DNA of 64,000 nucleotides from Clostridiales bacterium (GCA_017451265.1 JAFSPU010000007.1:62001-126000), one strand, 5' to 3'. Shown: positions 1 through 9,672, counted from the first letter of the stretch. Made by a program: numbers and translations. Notes: generated by a model from the sequence alone, not told the origin.

Positions 1-933
1 TATGTATCCGGCGATTCGGCTGATGTATGGGCTGCAAGAGACCTGTTCAAGATGGCGACAGCGGCTCAGAAGAAGTCCTGCCGCGCAGCATGGATCAAGG
101 AGAATCCCGACAAGGATCCCGATAAGGACTACGAGGACGTTGAATTCGCTTGCGGCGCCGGCGTACCTCCGGACTATTTCTCTGCTGACGGACAGCTGTG
201 GGGCAACCCCATCTACGACTGGAAGAAGCACAAGGAGACAGGTTACGCCTGGTGGATGGAGAGATTAAGAGAGAACTTCAAGCTTTACGACATCATCAGG
301 ATCGACCACTTCAGAGCATTCTCTTCCTACTGGGAGATCCCTGCAGGCTCCAAGACAGCCAAGACAGGTAAGTGGGTCGACGGTCCCAAGATGGACTTCT
401 TTAAGGTCTTCGACAAGACCTTCGGCGACAGATCCAAGCTCATTGCGGAGGACCTGGGTGAGGTGACACCTGACCTTGAGAGCTTCCTCGAGGAAGTGGA
501 CCTTCCCAGAATGAAGGTAATGCAGTTCGCATTTAACCCTGACGACAACAGCTCTTACCTTCCTCATAACTACGTTCAGAACTGCGTGGCCTACACAGGC
601 ACACACGATAACAACACACTTCTGGGCTGGCTTTGGGAGGCCAAGGACAATGAGCGCAGGGAGTGCCTCAAGTATTGCGGCTTCGAAGGCGATAACTGGG
701 GCGACGGAGGCGTGAAGTCTGCGTCCTGCCGTGCTATTATTAAGACACTCTGGGCAAGCTGCGCCAACACGGTCATCATTCCTATCCAGGATATGCTGGG
801 TTACGGCGGAGACACGAGAATGAATATTCCCGGCACGCCCGAGGGTAACTGGAGAGTCAGATTTTCCAAGGAGGATCTGGATTCCATCGATAATGATTGG
901 TACAAGGAGCTTAACAGGCTTTACAGAAGGTGA
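1..933 (+). CDS. malQ: 4-alpha-glucanotransferase (amylomaltase), C-terminal part
   Basis: The 5' end lies outside the window; the frame is open from base 1 (YVSGDSADVWAARDLF) to the TGA at 931-933. This GH77 enzyme moves maltodextrin segments between glucan chains in the cytoplasm during maltose/glycogen metabolism. Family motifs are clear: GVPPDYFSADGQLWGNP, IIRIDHFRAF with the nucleophilic Asp, LIAEDLGEVTP with the acid/base Glu, and TGTHDNNT near the end. Compared with the usual short linker before GVPPD there are about 20 extra Lys/Asp-rich residues (about 18-50 of this fragment). The stop overlaps the GTG start of the glycerol kinase gene, so the two are probably cotranscribed. Confidence 0.95.
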   Translation, partial: YVSGDSADVWAARDLFKMATAAQKKSCRAAWIKENPDKDPDKDYEDVEFACGAGVPPDYFSADGQLWGNPIYDWKKHKETGYAWWMERLRENFKLYDIIRIDHFRAFSSYWEIPAGSKTAKTGKWVDGPKMDFFKVFDKTFGDRSKLIAEDLGEVTPDLESFLEEVDLPRMKVMQFAFNPDDNSSYLPHNYVQNCVAYTGTHDNNTLLGWLWEAKDNERRECLKYCGFEGDNWGDGGVKSASCRAIIKTLWASCANTVIIPIQDMLGYGGDTRMNIPGTPEGNWRVRFSKEDLDSIDNDWYKELNRLYRR

Positions 934-2486
934 TCGGTTTGGACGAATGCATACTGGCCGTAGACCAGGGTACGACGTCTACTAAGGCGTTTCTCTTAGG
1001 AGCAGACGGGAATCTTATCAAGTCCCGTCCTGTCACTATCACGCAGCATTACCCTGCGCCCGGCTTTGTCGAGCATGATGCAACTGAGATATATCTGTCC
1101 GTGCTGAAGACGATGGCGGACGTCATCCTCGATAACCCTTGCATCAACATCGACTGCATTGCCATAACCAATCAGCGTGAGACCACAATAGCATTTAACA
1201 AAGACAGCGGGGAGCCTTACTGCAATGCCATCGTATGGCAGTGCAGAAGGACCGCTGATATCTGCAGAAGAGAACAGATCCAGGCGAAGAAAGATGACAT
1301 TGCCCGCATTACGGGACTTCGTGTGGATCCTTATTTTTCTGCCACCAAGATGAGATGGATACTTGAGAACATCCCGGGCACCGAGAAGGCTGCGCTTTCA
1401 GGCGAGCTTAAGTTCGGTACGGTAGACGGTTACCTGGTCTACATGCTGACCGGCAGGCAGAGTTTCTTAAGTGACTATTCCAACTGTTCCAGAACCATGC
1501 TGTTCGACATCACAAAGCTCGATTATTCCGAGCAGATGCTCGAGCTTTTCGGTATACCTCGCAAGGCCCTGGCTGACCCCGTGCCGTCCTGCTTCGATTA
1601 CGGCAAGATCGCGCTCGAGGAGAAGGACCTCAAGGCCTTAGGCTTCAAGGAAGATGAGTGCAAGGCTCTGCTGTCGCTTAACGGCAAGCACATCAATGCC
1701 GTGGCGGGAGACCAGGCTGCAGCACTTTTCGGGCAGACCTGCTTCGAGAAGGGCTCTGCCAAGACCACTTACGGCACCGGCTGCTTCACGCTCATGAACA
1801 TAGGTGACAAGCCGCAGTTCTCCGAGAACGGGCTCCTCACGTCAGCTGCGTGGTCCTTTAACGGCAAGACCGTTTACGCCCTCGAGGGAAGTGTCTTCCA
1901 GGGCGGCTCCGTGATCACGTGGCTCAAGGACAGCATGAGGCTTATAGACGATCCGTCCGAGTGCGACCCCGTGTGCACCTCCATTGAAGACAACGGCGGC
2001 GTTTACCTTGTTCCGGCTTTTACGGGCCTCGGCGCGCCTTACTGGAATCCGGATTTAAGAGGTACCGTTATCGGTCTTACGGGCGGCACCGGCAGAGCTC
2101 ATATCATAAGAGCTGCCGTGGAGTCCATTGCCTACCAGGTAACGGAGCTCGTTGACCTCATGATGAACGACACCGGCATCACCTCCACGCACATGAAGGT
2201 TGACGGCGGCGTTTGCGCATGTGAATTTTTAATGCAGTTACAGGCTGACCTTCTCGGTGTTACAATAACGCGTGCGAAGTCAGATGAGATGACCGCCAAG
2301 GGCGTCGGAATGCTCGCAGGCCTTCAGTCGGGTTTCTATGAATCCGAGGAGAAGCTTATCGACCTGTACAAGAGCAGCCGTGTCTATAAGCCGCTCAGAT
2401 CTTCTGCCGAAGCGCGTAAGCTTCTTGCCGAGTATAAGAAGGCGGTAAGAGCTTCCGAAGTCGTTTCCGGAAAGGATAATGCTTAG
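930..2486 (+). CDS. glpK: glycerol kinase
   Basis: FGGY-family kinase, 518 aa, close to the usual 500. It phosphorylates glycerol to sn-glycerol 3-phosphate with ATP. Visible motifs are the N-terminal phosphate loop VDQGTTSTKA (11-20), TNQRETT, WQCRRTADIC, GDQAAALFGQ (about 260), TYGTGCF, GLGAPYWNPDLRG, and the C-terminal VDGGVCACEFLMQ. The GTG start at 930 overlaps the malQ stop; a TTG at 939 is an alternative and would begin just before the ATP-binding strand. No glpF or glpD lies nearby. The gene following downstream, at 2486, encodes a carrier of another type. FGGY relatives such as xylulokinase are less likely because the RETT and GAPYWNP signatures are those of GlpK. Confidence 0.95.
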   Translation: MIGLDECILAVDQGTTSTKAFLLGADGNLIKSRPVTITQHYPAPGFVEHDATEIYLSVLKTMADVILDNPCINIDCIAITNQRETTIAFNKDSGEPYCNAIVWQCRRTADICRREQIQAKKDDIARITGLRVDPYFSATKMRWILENIPGTEKAALSGELKFGTVDGYLVYMLTGRQSFLSDYSNCSRTMLFDITKLDYSEQMLELFGIPRKALADPVPSCFDYGKIALEEKDLKALGFKEDECKALLSLNGKHINAVAGDQAAALFGQTCFEKGSAKTTYGTGCFTLMNIGDKPQFSENGLLTSAAWSFNGKTVYALEGSVFQGGSVITWLKDSMRLIDDPSECDPVCTSIEDNGGVYLVPAFTGLGAPYWNPDLRGTVIGLTGGTGRAHIIRAAVESIAYQVTELVDLMMNDTGITSTHMKVDGGVCACEFLMQLQADLLGVTITRAKSDEMTAKGVGMLAGLQSGFYESEEKLIDLYKSSRVYKPLRSSAEARKLLAEYKKAVRASEVVSGKDNA

Positions 2487-3418
2487 TGAGTCAGCTTTAT
2501 ATTGTTTTCTTTGAGATGGCGGTAGTCCTGCTCATCGGATTCACGCTGGGTAAGAAAAAGGTTATCGATGACAGGGGAAGGAAGGTTTTAAATGACCTTC
2601 TTCTTAAGGCTGTGCTGCCGTTCTCCATCATATCCTCAAGCCAGTATGAATTCTCTTTGGATATGGTGCGCTCCATCGGTGCCGTGGCAGTCGGTGCGGG
2701 CCTATATTATCTGCTTACTCTCGTAGTCTTAAGAATTGTAGTCTTCAGGACAAAGATAGCTGATGCTGAAAGACGCGTGTTCATCACCACTTCCGTGTTC
2801 GCCAACACGGGCTTCGTCGGAATGCCTATCATGTATTCGCTCTTCGGCAACGCCGGCCTTCTTCTGGCGGCGATTTATAACCTCATCTATAACGTATTTT
2901 TCTACACATACGGCGTGCATCTTTTGTCAGGCAGAAAGCCTTCCGTGAGTGAGTACCTGAATGCGGTCTCCATTGCATCCGTATTTGCCATTGCGCTGTT
3001 TATCGTACCGTGGAGAGCGCCTGCAGCAGTGGTTACGGCCATCGACCTTGTAGGCAACATGACTTTCCCGCTGTCGATGATCATCATGGGTTCCACGCTT
3101 TCCACCATCGACGTGAAGAAGCTGTTCTCAGACGGCAAGTCTTATCTGATCTGTTTCCTTCGCCTGATACTTTTCCCCGCGCTTATGACGGGCGCTATGA
3201 TACTGATTAAGGGCTTCGTGCCCGTTCAGCCCGCGACGCTCATCACGCTTATCCTGATGACGGCGCTTCCTTCCGGCACCATGAGCGTAATCTATTCTGA
3301 AAGATATGACTGCGCTCCCAAGTTCTGCGCGAGAACCGTATCGCTTACATTGCTTTTTATGGTAATAACACTGCCTGTAATGATCGCCCTTTGCCTTACG
3401 GCTTTCATGACGGCTTAA
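2486..3418 (+). CDS. AEC family transporter (auxin efflux carrier/malate permease type)
   Basis: This 310 aa, almost wholly hydrophobic protein has about ten predicted membrane segments split by a short central linker near residues 150-165. The opening (FEMAVVLLIGFTLGKKKVI), the early LPFSIISS stretch and the later TFPLSMIIMGSTL are typical of the AEC family of secondary carriers. Family members export or import organic acids or other small anions; the substrate cannot be read here. It starts with GTG inside the glpK stop (TAGTG), so expression is probably coupled to glpK. Confidence 0.85.
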   Translation: MSQLYIVFFEMAVVLLIGFTLGKKKVIDDRGRKVLNDLLLKAVLPFSIISSSQYEFSLDMVRSIGAVAVGAGLYYLLTLVVLRIVVFRTKIADAERRVFITTSVFANTGFVGMPIMYSLFGNAGLLLAAIYNLIYNVFFYTYGVHLLSGRKPSVSEYLNAVSIASVFAIALFIVPWRAPAAVVTAIDLVGNMTFPLSMIIMGSTLSTIDVKKLFSDGKSYLICFLRLILFPALMTGAMILIKGFVPVQPATLITLILMTALPSGTMSVIYSERYDCAPKFCARTVSLTLLFMVITLPVMIALCLTAFMTA

Positions 3419-3427
3419 GAGGTTTGG

Positions 3428-4174
3428 ATGGAACAGGATTTATTCATTACTGAAGAGATTAGAAATGATGAGCTTCTGAAGCTCATGCATGAGATGAGAC
3501 AGGAGCGCACTTCAGAGAAGATGCTCGAGGTGTTAAAGCTTGCGGCTGCATCCGCTTTCATCGTGCCTGTCGACACCTCACCTGACGGCAGGTTCAGCTT
3601 CCATGCGGTAGGAGACAACAAGGGAAGAAGATTCATAGTAGCCTATGCGGACACGGGTTCCTTCATGACTTCTGAAAAGAGCGAGGCCCCCAAGGGCGTT
3701 AAGGCATCCTTCGAGGACTTGATGGATGTGGTCCTGCAGGAGTCGTTAAGGCTTGACGGCGTGATAATAAACCCGGGTGCCGCCGAGGTTATCTTCGGCA
3801 AGGAACTGATCGAATCCATCAAGGGTCAGATGACTCCTTCGGATGAAGAGCAGCCCACGCTTGATATGCAGGTGGCAACACCCGCCGAGTACCCTGCTAA
3901 GCTCAAGGAGATTATAGAGCAGTTTGCTGCTGACGAGCCCCGTATGAGCAAGGTGTGGGTGAAGCTTCTTGTTACGCCTGACGGCAGCACCATGAGGTGG
4001 CTTTTAGGAGTGGAGGCTGCCTGCGAGGGGGAGGAGCTTAACTACCTTCTCGACACATTCAAAAGATTCGTCACGCCTTACCTTAATAACATCGAGCCTG
4101 TGGTGGCATCTTCCGGCGAGGACTTCGTTCAGCAGGCTGTAAAGGACGCGGAGCCTTACTATGCAAGGTCGTAA
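3428..4174 (+). CDS. SseB-like protein
   Basis: The 248 aa protein has the two-part layout of the enhanced-serine-sensitivity (SseB) family. The N-terminal domain (about 10-135) has LKLAAASAFIVPV and the signature INPGAAEVIFGKELI. The C-terminal domain (about 150-245) begins LDMQVATPAEYPAKLKEI and contains VWVKLLVTPDGST. The family's biochemical role is unclear; E. coli SseB was linked to serine tolerance. No signal peptide is seen, so it should be cytosolic. Its end overlaps the start of the next, membrane-anchored protein by 14 bases, which suggests tight coupling. Confidence 0.8.
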   Translation: MEQDLFITEEIRNDELLKLMHEMRQERTSEKMLEVLKLAAASAFIVPVDTSPDGRFSFHAVGDNKGRRFIVAYADTGSFMTSEKSEAPKGVKASFEDLMDVVLQESLRLDGVIINPGAAEVIFGKELIESIKGQMTPSDEEQPTLDMQVATPAEYPAKLKEIIEQFAADEPRMSKVWVKLLVTPDGSTMRWLLGVEAACEGEELNYLLDTFKRFVTPYLNNIEPVVASSGEDFVQQAVKDAEPYYARS

Positions 4175-4928
4175 CGCGGGACTTTACGTTATCATATTAG
4201 GCCTCACGGTCATGGCGATACTGTTCATGATGTATCAGACCAGAAGGATCGAGGCCGGCCTTCATAACAGTAAGGTGCAGCAGAACACCGAGGAGCTTAC
4301 GGCGGAGCTTAATCAGCTTGACTATGAGATATACTGGATAGGCGAGCTTCCGCAGTATATGGATGGCATCCGGGAGCATGTTACACTTATCTCAGCTTCC
4401 GGTGCGAATTCTTCCGTGCTTCCCGTCGTCGAAGGTGACATGGGCTTCACGGAGTACGATGAGAACGGCCGTATCGTTAATCATATCGAGCAAAGACATT
4501 ATGCGCCGTATATGATGATCGTCATCAACACTTCGGAGGAGCTGTCCGACACGGCCTGGGCTGCGGTCCAGGATTGCGCCGTAAACAACCACGTGCCGGT
4601 GCTTCTGATCGGGGACAATAACATCAATGCTTTCAGGTCATACATGATCCTGGTGGCAAAGGACTACGACGCGAACTCTTCGCTGTTCTTCGAGATCACG
4701 AGGGAGGCTCAGGATAACCCGATCGATCCCGAGGCAGTCGCCAACGGCGGGCACGCTTATGCGGACGCGCTGCTGACATTTATACATGACACATTAATCG
4801 ACCCGTCGGTGGTATACATCACTCCGGCGCCGGAGCAGACAATACAGGAAATACCGGCAGAAACGGAGCAGCCTTCCTTACAGGAGACCGTGACAGCCGA
4901 GACACAGGAGACTTCTGATGCCGCTTGA
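4161..4928 (+). CDS. membrane-anchored protein of unknown function
   Basis: 255 aa, not recognised. One N-terminal membrane helix (about 6-24, [20 protein letters not shown]) is followed by a charged linker and an extracytoplasmic-looking alpha/beta domain to about residue 215 ([14 protein letters not shown] and [11 protein letters not shown] strands). A Thr/Glu/Pro-rich tail follows. It overlaps the SseB-like gene upstream and ends inside the start of prfA. The pattern of alternating strands with VVIxxxxE-like segments could be a Rossmann-like or ABC-type fold, but no catalytic motif is visible. Confidence 0.7.
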   Translation: MQGRNAGLYVIILGLTVMAILFMMYQTRRIEAGLHNSKVQQNTEELTAELNQLDYEIYWIGELPQYMDGIREHVTLISASGANSSVLPVVEGDMGFTEYDENGRIVNHIEQRHYAPYMMIVINTSEELSDTAWAAVQDCAVNNHVPVLLIGDNNINAFRSYMILVAKDYDANSSLFFEITREAQDNPIDPEAVANGGHAYADALLTFIHDTLIDPSVVYITPAPEQTIQEIPAETEQPSLQETVTAETQETSDAA

Positions 4929-5991
4929 TGAGACCAAGGCTTCGTCCATAACTTCAAGATACGATGAGCTTATGTCATCGCTGTCGGACCCTGCCGTGGT
5001 CTCTGACCAGGACAGGTACCTTAAGCTTTCCAAGGAACTTGCCGAGATTACTCCCAAGGCGGAGGCCGTTAAGCGCTATTTCAACGCCAAGGAGGAAGTC
5101 AGCGAGGCACTCGAGCTGCTTAAGGACGGCGACGAGGATATAAAGGCCCTTGCGAACGAGCAGCTTGCTTCCGGCAAGAAGGCTCTCGAGGAGAGCGAGA
5201 AGGAACTGCTCACCATGCTGCAGGAAAAGGACCCGCGTGACGACAGGTCCGTCATCATGGAGATAAGGGCGGGTGCAGGCGGCGAGGAGGCTGCCCTTTG
5301 CGCTGCGACTTTATACAAGATGTACCAGGGATATGCCGCAAGACACGGCTTCTCCATAAGCGTGGTGGACTATAACGACACCGAGCTCGGAGGCTACAAG
5401 GAGATCGTCTTCGAAGTTAACGGACAGGGTGCCTACAGCAGACTCAAGTTCGAAAGCGGCGTGCACAGGATTCAGCGCGTGCCGGTAACGGAGTCGGGCG
5501 GACGCATCCACACTTCCACGGCTACTGTGGCGGTGCTTCCTGAGGCCGATGCCACTGACGTCGTAATTAACCCCGAGGACCTTAAGATCGACAGGTACAG
5601 ATCATCGGGCGCGGGCGGTCAGCACATCAACAAGACTTCCTCTGCCATAAGGATCACGCACCTTCCCACGGGCATCGTAGTTCAGTGCCAGGACGAGAGG
5701 TCCCAGTTTGCCAACAAGGATAAGGCCATGGCCGTCCTTCAGAGCCGCCTGTGGGCAATGGCAAAGTCAGGCGATAAGGATGCCGAGGACCAGACGCGCC
5801 GCGAGCAGGTGGGTACGGGAGACAGATCCGAGAGGATCAGGACCTATAATTACCACGACGGTAGAGTCACGGACCACAGGATCGGTTTGACACTTTACAA
5901 GCTTGACGGCATATTAGGCGGTGATCTGGACGAGATCGTGGATGCGCTTACCGTGGACCTCGCGGCTAAGAAGGAACAGGAGCAGGAATGA
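4918..5991 (+). CDS. prfA: peptide chain release factor 1
   Basis: 357 aa, the normal length for RF1. It recognises UAA/UAG on the ribosome and triggers peptide release. The RF1-type codon recognition tripeptide PVT is at 189-191 and the catalytic GGQ at 233-235 in [11 protein letters not shown]. The N-terminal coiled region precedes the [15 protein letters not shown] segment. Start ATG overlaps the previous stop by 11 bases. The prmC methyltransferase gene, which often follows prfA in Bacillota and methylates the GGQ glutamine, is not next to it; instead the stop overlaps the tsaC-like gene. Confidence 0.98.
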   Translation: MPLDETKASSITSRYDELMSSLSDPAVVSDQDRYLKLSKELAEITPKAEAVKRYFNAKEEVSEALELLKDGDEDIKALANEQLASGKKALEESEKELLTMLQEKDPRDDRSVIMEIRAGAGGEEAALCAATLYKMYQGYAARHGFSISVVDYNDTELGGYKEIVFEVNGQGAYSRLKFESGVHRIQRVPVTESGGRIHTSTATVAVLPEADATDVVINPEDLKIDRYRSSGAGGQHINKTSSAIRITHLPTGIVVQCQDERSQFANKDKAMAVLQSRLWAMAKSGDKDAEDQTRREQVGTGDRSERIRTYNYHDGRVTDHRIGLTLYKLDGILGGDLDEIVDALTVDLAAKKEQEQE

Positions 5992-7748
5992 TGGAAAGAA
6001 AGAAGATATATGACACCAGGCTTATAAAGAGTTCTGACGAGGAAGGCCTCAAGGACGCCGCAGCAGCATTAAGCGCGGGAAATGTAGTAGGCTTCCCCAC
6101 GGAGACAGTTTACGGACTCGGCGCCGATGCTCTTGATCCCGAGGCGGTCAAGAAGATCTTCGAAGCCAAGGGAAGACCCGGTGACAATCCTCTGATAGTG
6201 CACATTTATGACAAGTCCCAGATAGAAGGCCTCGTAAGCGAGGTGACACCCACGGCGCAGGCACTGATCGATTCTTTCATGCCGGGCCCCATTACAGTAA
6301 TCATGCGCAAGGCTGCATGCGTTCCCGATGAGGTTACGGCTGGCCTTGATACGGTAGGCATCAGAATGCCTTCGCATACACTTTGCAATAAGTTCCTTAA
6401 GTACTGCGGCTGTCCCGTGGCGGCTCCTTCCGCGAACCTTTCCGGAAGCCCTTCTCCCACCACTGCGCTTCATGTTATGAATGACATGGACGGGTATGTA
6501 TATGCCGTTGTCGACGGCGGCGAGTGCGAGGTGGGACTCGAGTCCACAGTAGTTGACGCCACAGGTGAGAAGCCCGTGATCTTAAGGCCCGGAGCCGTAA
6601 CACCCGTCATGATCGATGAGGCTTTGAAGACGCATTCGGGCTATGCGGCTGCACTCAAGAAGGGTGAAGTACCCGCTTCCCCCGGAATGAAGTACAGGCA
6701 TTACGCACCCGGCTGCGAGGTAAAGATCATTACGCTTCCCGAGGACGTAAGCGGCATCGACCCGTCTTCGGAGGAGCTTACGGATGAGCAGAAGCAGTCT
6801 CTTTTTAACATTGCATCTCCTTTCATCCTCGAGGCGCAGACGATCCTTAAGGAGAACCCCGCGGCACGCATCGGTATCTTTGCGGGCACCGAGGTAAAGG
6901 CTCTGGCTGACATGGCCAAGGACGATATACTTTCGGCTCACATTAACTTTTATGTTTACGGCAGCACCTGCGACGTCAAGGCTGCATCCCACTGCCTTTT
7001 CGACGGCTTAAGGCTTCTCGACAGGCAGGAGGTAGATGTGATACTCGCGGCAGGCTTCAAGGGCGAAGGCCTTGAGGTGGCTTACATGAACAGGCTTTCC
7101 AAGGCAGCGGGAAAAACTGGAGACGACGTTCCTTCCGGCGCTTACGAGGAGGCTGAGAACGGTATCCTCGAGATGCCGCTGGACCATTTCAGCGAGCTGT
7201 TTACGGCTTCCGTTGCTTTCATTAGCGACGACGACTGCAACCTGGGTGCCATCACCGAGGGCATCTTTACTGACCTTCTGCGCCGCAAAGGACCCTTCTG
7301 CTGCGCCGAAGACGAGAAGATAGGCGCGGAGCTTTACGCCGAGTCGGCGGGCCTGTACGCGTCTGAAGGCAATAGCCCTGACGAGACCGCATGCAAGGCT
7401 TTCTCACAGCTTATGGACGGCACCATAGCCCATCACCTGTCTAAGAGGGCGGACGTGTCGGTCTACGATAATAACGACCTTGTCTTAACGATTAACGATG
7501 CCCAGGCTTACGAGATCTTAAATTCCTTCCCCGAGCTTGAGGGAAGAGTATATTCGCTGAGTTCCTACATGGCTTCCAAAGGCCTCATCATGAAGGGTGA
7601 TGACGGCAGGATAGCTTCTTTGGCTGTTACTGACCCTGCAGGCGAGGACCTGATCACCTATAAGCACACGGTGCTTGCGCTGAAGGCCTGGCTGGAGATC
7701 CTTTTTCCGTATATCCTTAAGGACCTCAATGCCATGAGATTCTGCTGA
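5988..7748 (+). CDS. tsaC: L-threonylcarbamoyladenylate synthase fused to a degenerate low-molecular-weight phosphatase domain
   Basis: 586 aa, about 240 longer than usual Sua5/YwlC enzymes. Residues about 20-375 are a full Sua5-type synthase: [14 protein letters not shown], the [12 protein letters not shown] substrate loop, [13 protein letters not shown], the VILRPGAVT segment, and the C-terminal Sua5 domain ending [11 protein letters not shown]. It makes threonylcarbamoyl-AMP for the t6A37 tRNA modification. Residues about 405-580 align by eye with LMW protein-tyrosine phosphatases (YwlE): [33 protein letters not shown], and [14 protein letters not shown]. The P-loop is broken, though. The nucleophilic Cys position is Ser413 and the P-loop Arg is Leu419; the DP pair (548-549) remains. 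In Bacillus the two proteins are separate, nearby genes (ywlC, ywlE). The synthase is very likely active; the added domain is probably a pseudophosphatase. Confidence 0.9.
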   Translation: MMERKKIYDTRLIKSSDEEGLKDAAAALSAGNVVGFPTETVYGLGADALDPEAVKKIFEAKGRPGDNPLIVHIYDKSQIEGLVSEVTPTAQALIDSFMPGPITVIMRKAACVPDEVTAGLDTVGIRMPSHTLCNKFLKYCGCPVAAPSANLSGSPSPTTALHVMNDMDGYVYAVVDGGECEVGLESTVVDATGEKPVILRPGAVTPVMIDEALKTHSGYAAALKKGEVPASPGMKYRHYAPGCEVKIITLPEDVSGIDPSSEELTDEQKQSLFNIASPFILEAQTILKENPAARIGIFAGTEVKALADMAKDDILSAHINFYVYGSTCDVKAASHCLFDGLRLLDRQEVDVILAAGFKGEGLEVAYMNRLSKAAGKTGDDVPSGAYEEAENGILEMPLDHFSELFTASVAFISDDDCNLGAITEGIFTDLLRRKGPFCCAEDEKIGAELYAESAGLYASEGNSPDETACKAFSQLMDGTIAHHLSKRADVSVYDNNDLVLTINDAQAYEILNSFPELEGRVYSLSSYMASKGLIMKGDDGRIASLAVTDPAGEDLITYKHTVLALKAWLEILFPYILKDLNAMRFC

Positions 7749-7757
7749 AAATTGTAA

Positions 7758-7771
7758 CAAACAATTGTTTG
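7758..7771. repeat. 14-bp perfect palindrome upstream of rpsF promoter
   Basis: CAAACAATTGTTTG reads identically on both strands and sits 8 bases before the -35 box of the rpsF promoter. It could be an operator or part of the end of the upstream transcript; there is no T-tract typical of a terminator. Confidence 0.5.
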
Positions 7772-7778
7772 ATTTTTA

Positions 7779-7807
7779 TAGACAAACATGTACCGTCAGG
7801 CTATAAT
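7779..7807 (+). promoter_or_regulatory. sigma-A-type promoter for rpsF-ssb-rpsR
   Basis: TAGACA at 7779-7784, a 17-base spacer, and a perfect TATAAT at 7802-7807. The predicted leader before rpsF is about 160 bases, long enough to hold regulation by a ribosomal protein, though no known motif was recognised. A weaker TTGACT (7865-7870) with a poor -10 lies inside the leader. Confidence 0.75.
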
Positions 7808-7977
7808 GGTTTCAAATACAGGTTTTTGATTATTGACGCGTACACTTAAGATTACTGAAGGAACTTGACTTAACGGCTTTTGCTGTGATATTCTCACCCT
7901 TGCTGTTTTTTAAATAACGGCATAATCCTTGTTCGGCACCGGATGCCGGACCTAATGTCCATAAGGAGGTGAAATCT

Positions 7978-8265
7978 ATGGCAAATCAGTATCAGTTGGT
8001 AGTAGTTCTTGATCCTGCTGCAGGTGAAGAGGCTGTAAATGCTCTCATTGAGAACATTCAGGCTAAGATCGCGCAGGTTGGAACAGTTGATGCTCTCGAC
8101 AATCTCGGAACCAAGAAGCTGGCTTACGAGATCAACGACGCTAAGGAAGGAACATATTTTAAGGTTCGTTTCACAGCACCCGTTGAATTCCCCAGAGAGC
8201 TTGAGCGTGTTCTCAAGATCACATCAGGTGTTCTTCGTTTCTTAGTTGTCCGCATCGGTGAGTAA
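7978..8265 (+). CDS. rpsF: 30S ribosomal protein S6
   Basis: 95 aa, normal S6 length, starting MANQYQLVVVLDP and ending FLVVRIGE. The ATG at 7978 is chosen over the in-frame GTG at 7969 because the AAGGAGG site (about 7962-7968) is ideally spaced from it and the GTG would overlap that site. S6 binds S18 in the small-subunit platform. It heads the conserved rpsF-ssb-rpsR operon. Confidence 0.97.
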   Translation: MANQYQLVVVLDPAAGEEAVNALIENIQAKIAQVGTVDALDNLGTKKLAYEINDAKEGTYFKVRFTAPVEFPRELERVLKITSGVLRFLVVRIGE

Positions 8266-8288
8266 AACCCCGATCACGGAGGCAGAAC

Positions 8289-8834
8289 ATGAACAAAGTT
8301 ATTTTAATCGGAAGACTTACAAAGGATCCTGAAGTTAAGAATACTGCTTCACAGGTAACTGTATGCAGATTCACGATCGCGGTTGACAGGAAGTTCAAGG
8401 ATCAGAACGGTCAGCGCCAGGCAGACTTTATCAGCTGCGTAGCGTGGAGACAGACGGCCAACTTCATCAGCTCTTATTTCCATAAGGGTTCCAAGATCGC
8501 AGTCGTAGGAAGCATCCAGACAAGAACTTACGATGACCAGAGCGGTCAGAAGCGTTATGTGACTGACGTAGTTGTAGACGAGGCAGAGTTTGTCGATTCC
8601 GCTAATTCCAACGGTAACGGCAATACGAATGCACGTTCTAACGGCGGTTACAACAACGGCGGTTATTCCAGACAGGATCAGGCTCCCGCAGGTTCAACTG
8701 CAGCAGCGGCTCCGGTAGCACCTCAGAGACAGATCGTCCCGGACATGTCCGATGACACTGTTTTCCAGGGTTCTGATGACGAGCTGAGCCTTCCGTTCCC
8801 GATCGACGACGACACGGGAAACATCAGTTTTTAA
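8289..8834 (+). CDS. ssb: single-stranded DNA-binding protein
   Basis: 181 aa. The N-terminal OB fold (1-110) starts MNKVILIGRLTKDPE and carries FISCVAWRQTANFISSYFHKGS. A flexible Asn/Gly/Gln-rich linker (about 112-150) follows. It coats single-stranded DNA in replication and repair. The acidic C-terminal tail is unusual: a LPFP motif is followed by about ten more residues (IDDDTGNISF) rather than ending in the common DDDIPF tip. It lies between rpsF and rpsR, with a good GGAGG site before the ATG. Confidence 0.96.
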   Translation: MNKVILIGRLTKDPEVKNTASQVTVCRFTIAVDRKFKDQNGQRQADFISCVAWRQTANFISSYFHKGSKIAVVGSIQTRTYDDQSGQKRYVTDVVVDEAEFVDSANSNGNGNTNARSNGGYNNGGYSRQDQAPAGSTAAAAPVAPQRQIVPDMSDDTVFQGSDDELSLPFPIDDDTGNISF

Positions 8835-8846
8835 GGAGAAAAAATC

Positions 8847-9125
8847 ATGGCTGAGAACAATGTCAGAGAAGCAAAGGCCGGCCGCGAGTTTGGCGGAAGC
8901 CCTATGAGACCCAGAAGAAACAGAAGAAAGACCTGCTCATTCTGCGCTGAGAAGGTTGAGATGATCGATTTCCTCGATACAGCTCGCCTCGGCAAGTACA
9001 TTTCCGAGAGAGGTAAGATCCTCCCCAGAAGAATGACAGGAACTTGCGCTAAGCACCAGAGAGAGCTCACAACAGCTATCAAGCGTGCTCGCCAGGTTGC
9101 TCTTCTTCCTTACGATGCAGGCTGA
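8847..9125 (+). CDS. rpsR: 30S ribosomal protein S18
   Basis: 92 aa with the S18 core: CSFC (a zinc-type CxxC), [41 protein letters not shown] and the LLPY ending. It forms a dimer with S6 on the ribosome. The N-terminal 25 residues are basic and disordered. Third gene of the rpsF operon; a strong terminator follows. Confidence 0.97.
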   Translation: MAENNVREAKAGREFGGSPMRPRRNRRKTCSFCAEKVEMIDFLDTARLGKYISERGKILPRRMTGTCAKHQRELTTAIKRARQVALLPYDAG

Positions 9126-9155
9126 TAGTAAAAGCCCCTCGGATGGTATATAATT

Positions 9156-9186
9156 ATCGGGCACCTTATGGGTGCCCGATTTTTTA
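9156..9186 (+). terminator. rho-independent terminator after rpsR
   Basis: Perfect 10-bp stem (ATCGGGCACC at 9156-9165 with GGTGCCCGAT at 9171-9180), 5-base loop, then a T-run at 9181-9185. A TATAAT (9149-9154) sits immediately upstream, so any transcript starting there would begin inside the hairpin. Confidence 0.9.
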
Positions 9187-9228
9187 TTTTAACGCGCATT
9201 ATAATATGCCGGATTTGGGAGGAAAGTT

Positions 9229-9672
9229 ATGAAAGTCATTCTTTTACAGGACGTTAAGGGAGTCGGAAAGGAAGGACAGGTCGTAGACGTAAGTGACGGT
9301 TACGCCAGAAATTTCCTCCTTAAGAAGAAGCTTGCCAAGGAATCATCCGCAGCTAATCTTAACGAAGTAAAGCTTAAGCAGGGCGCACGTGCCGAGCACG
9401 AGAAGCGCGCATATGAGGCTGCCCAGGAACTGAGCAAGGATCTCGGTGGCAAGTCATTCACACTGAAGATGAAGAGCGGCGAGGGCGGAAAGCTCTACGG
9501 CGCTGTTACTGCAGCTGATGTCTCTGACCTTCTCAAGAAGAACGGTTACGAGATCGAGAAGAAGCAGGTAGTTATCGAGGCTCCCATCAAGAGCGTCGGA
9601 ACCTGCGGCGTAAGGATCAAGCTGCACCCAAAGGTTTCCTGCCAGATCAATGTCGAAGTTGAGGCTCTCTGA
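9229..9672 (+). CDS. rplI: 50S ribosomal protein L9
   Basis: 147 aa, standard L9 size: N-terminal RNA-binding domain [36 protein letters not shown], long connecting helix (about 45-78), and C-terminal domain with [15 protein letters not shown]. Good GGGAGG site upstream. A TATAAT at 9200-9205 gives a possible promoter with no clear -35. It overlaps dnaB by one base (TGATG); the gdpP/yybT gene that often precedes rplI in Bacillota is absent here. Confidence 0.97.
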   Translation: MKVILLQDVKGVGKEGQVVDVSDGYARNFLLKKKLAKESSAANLNEVKLKQGARAEHEKRAYEAAQELSKDLGGKSFTLKMKSGEGGKLYGAVTAADVSDLLKKNGYEIEKKQVVIEAPIKSVGTCGVRIKLHPKVSCQINVEVEAL

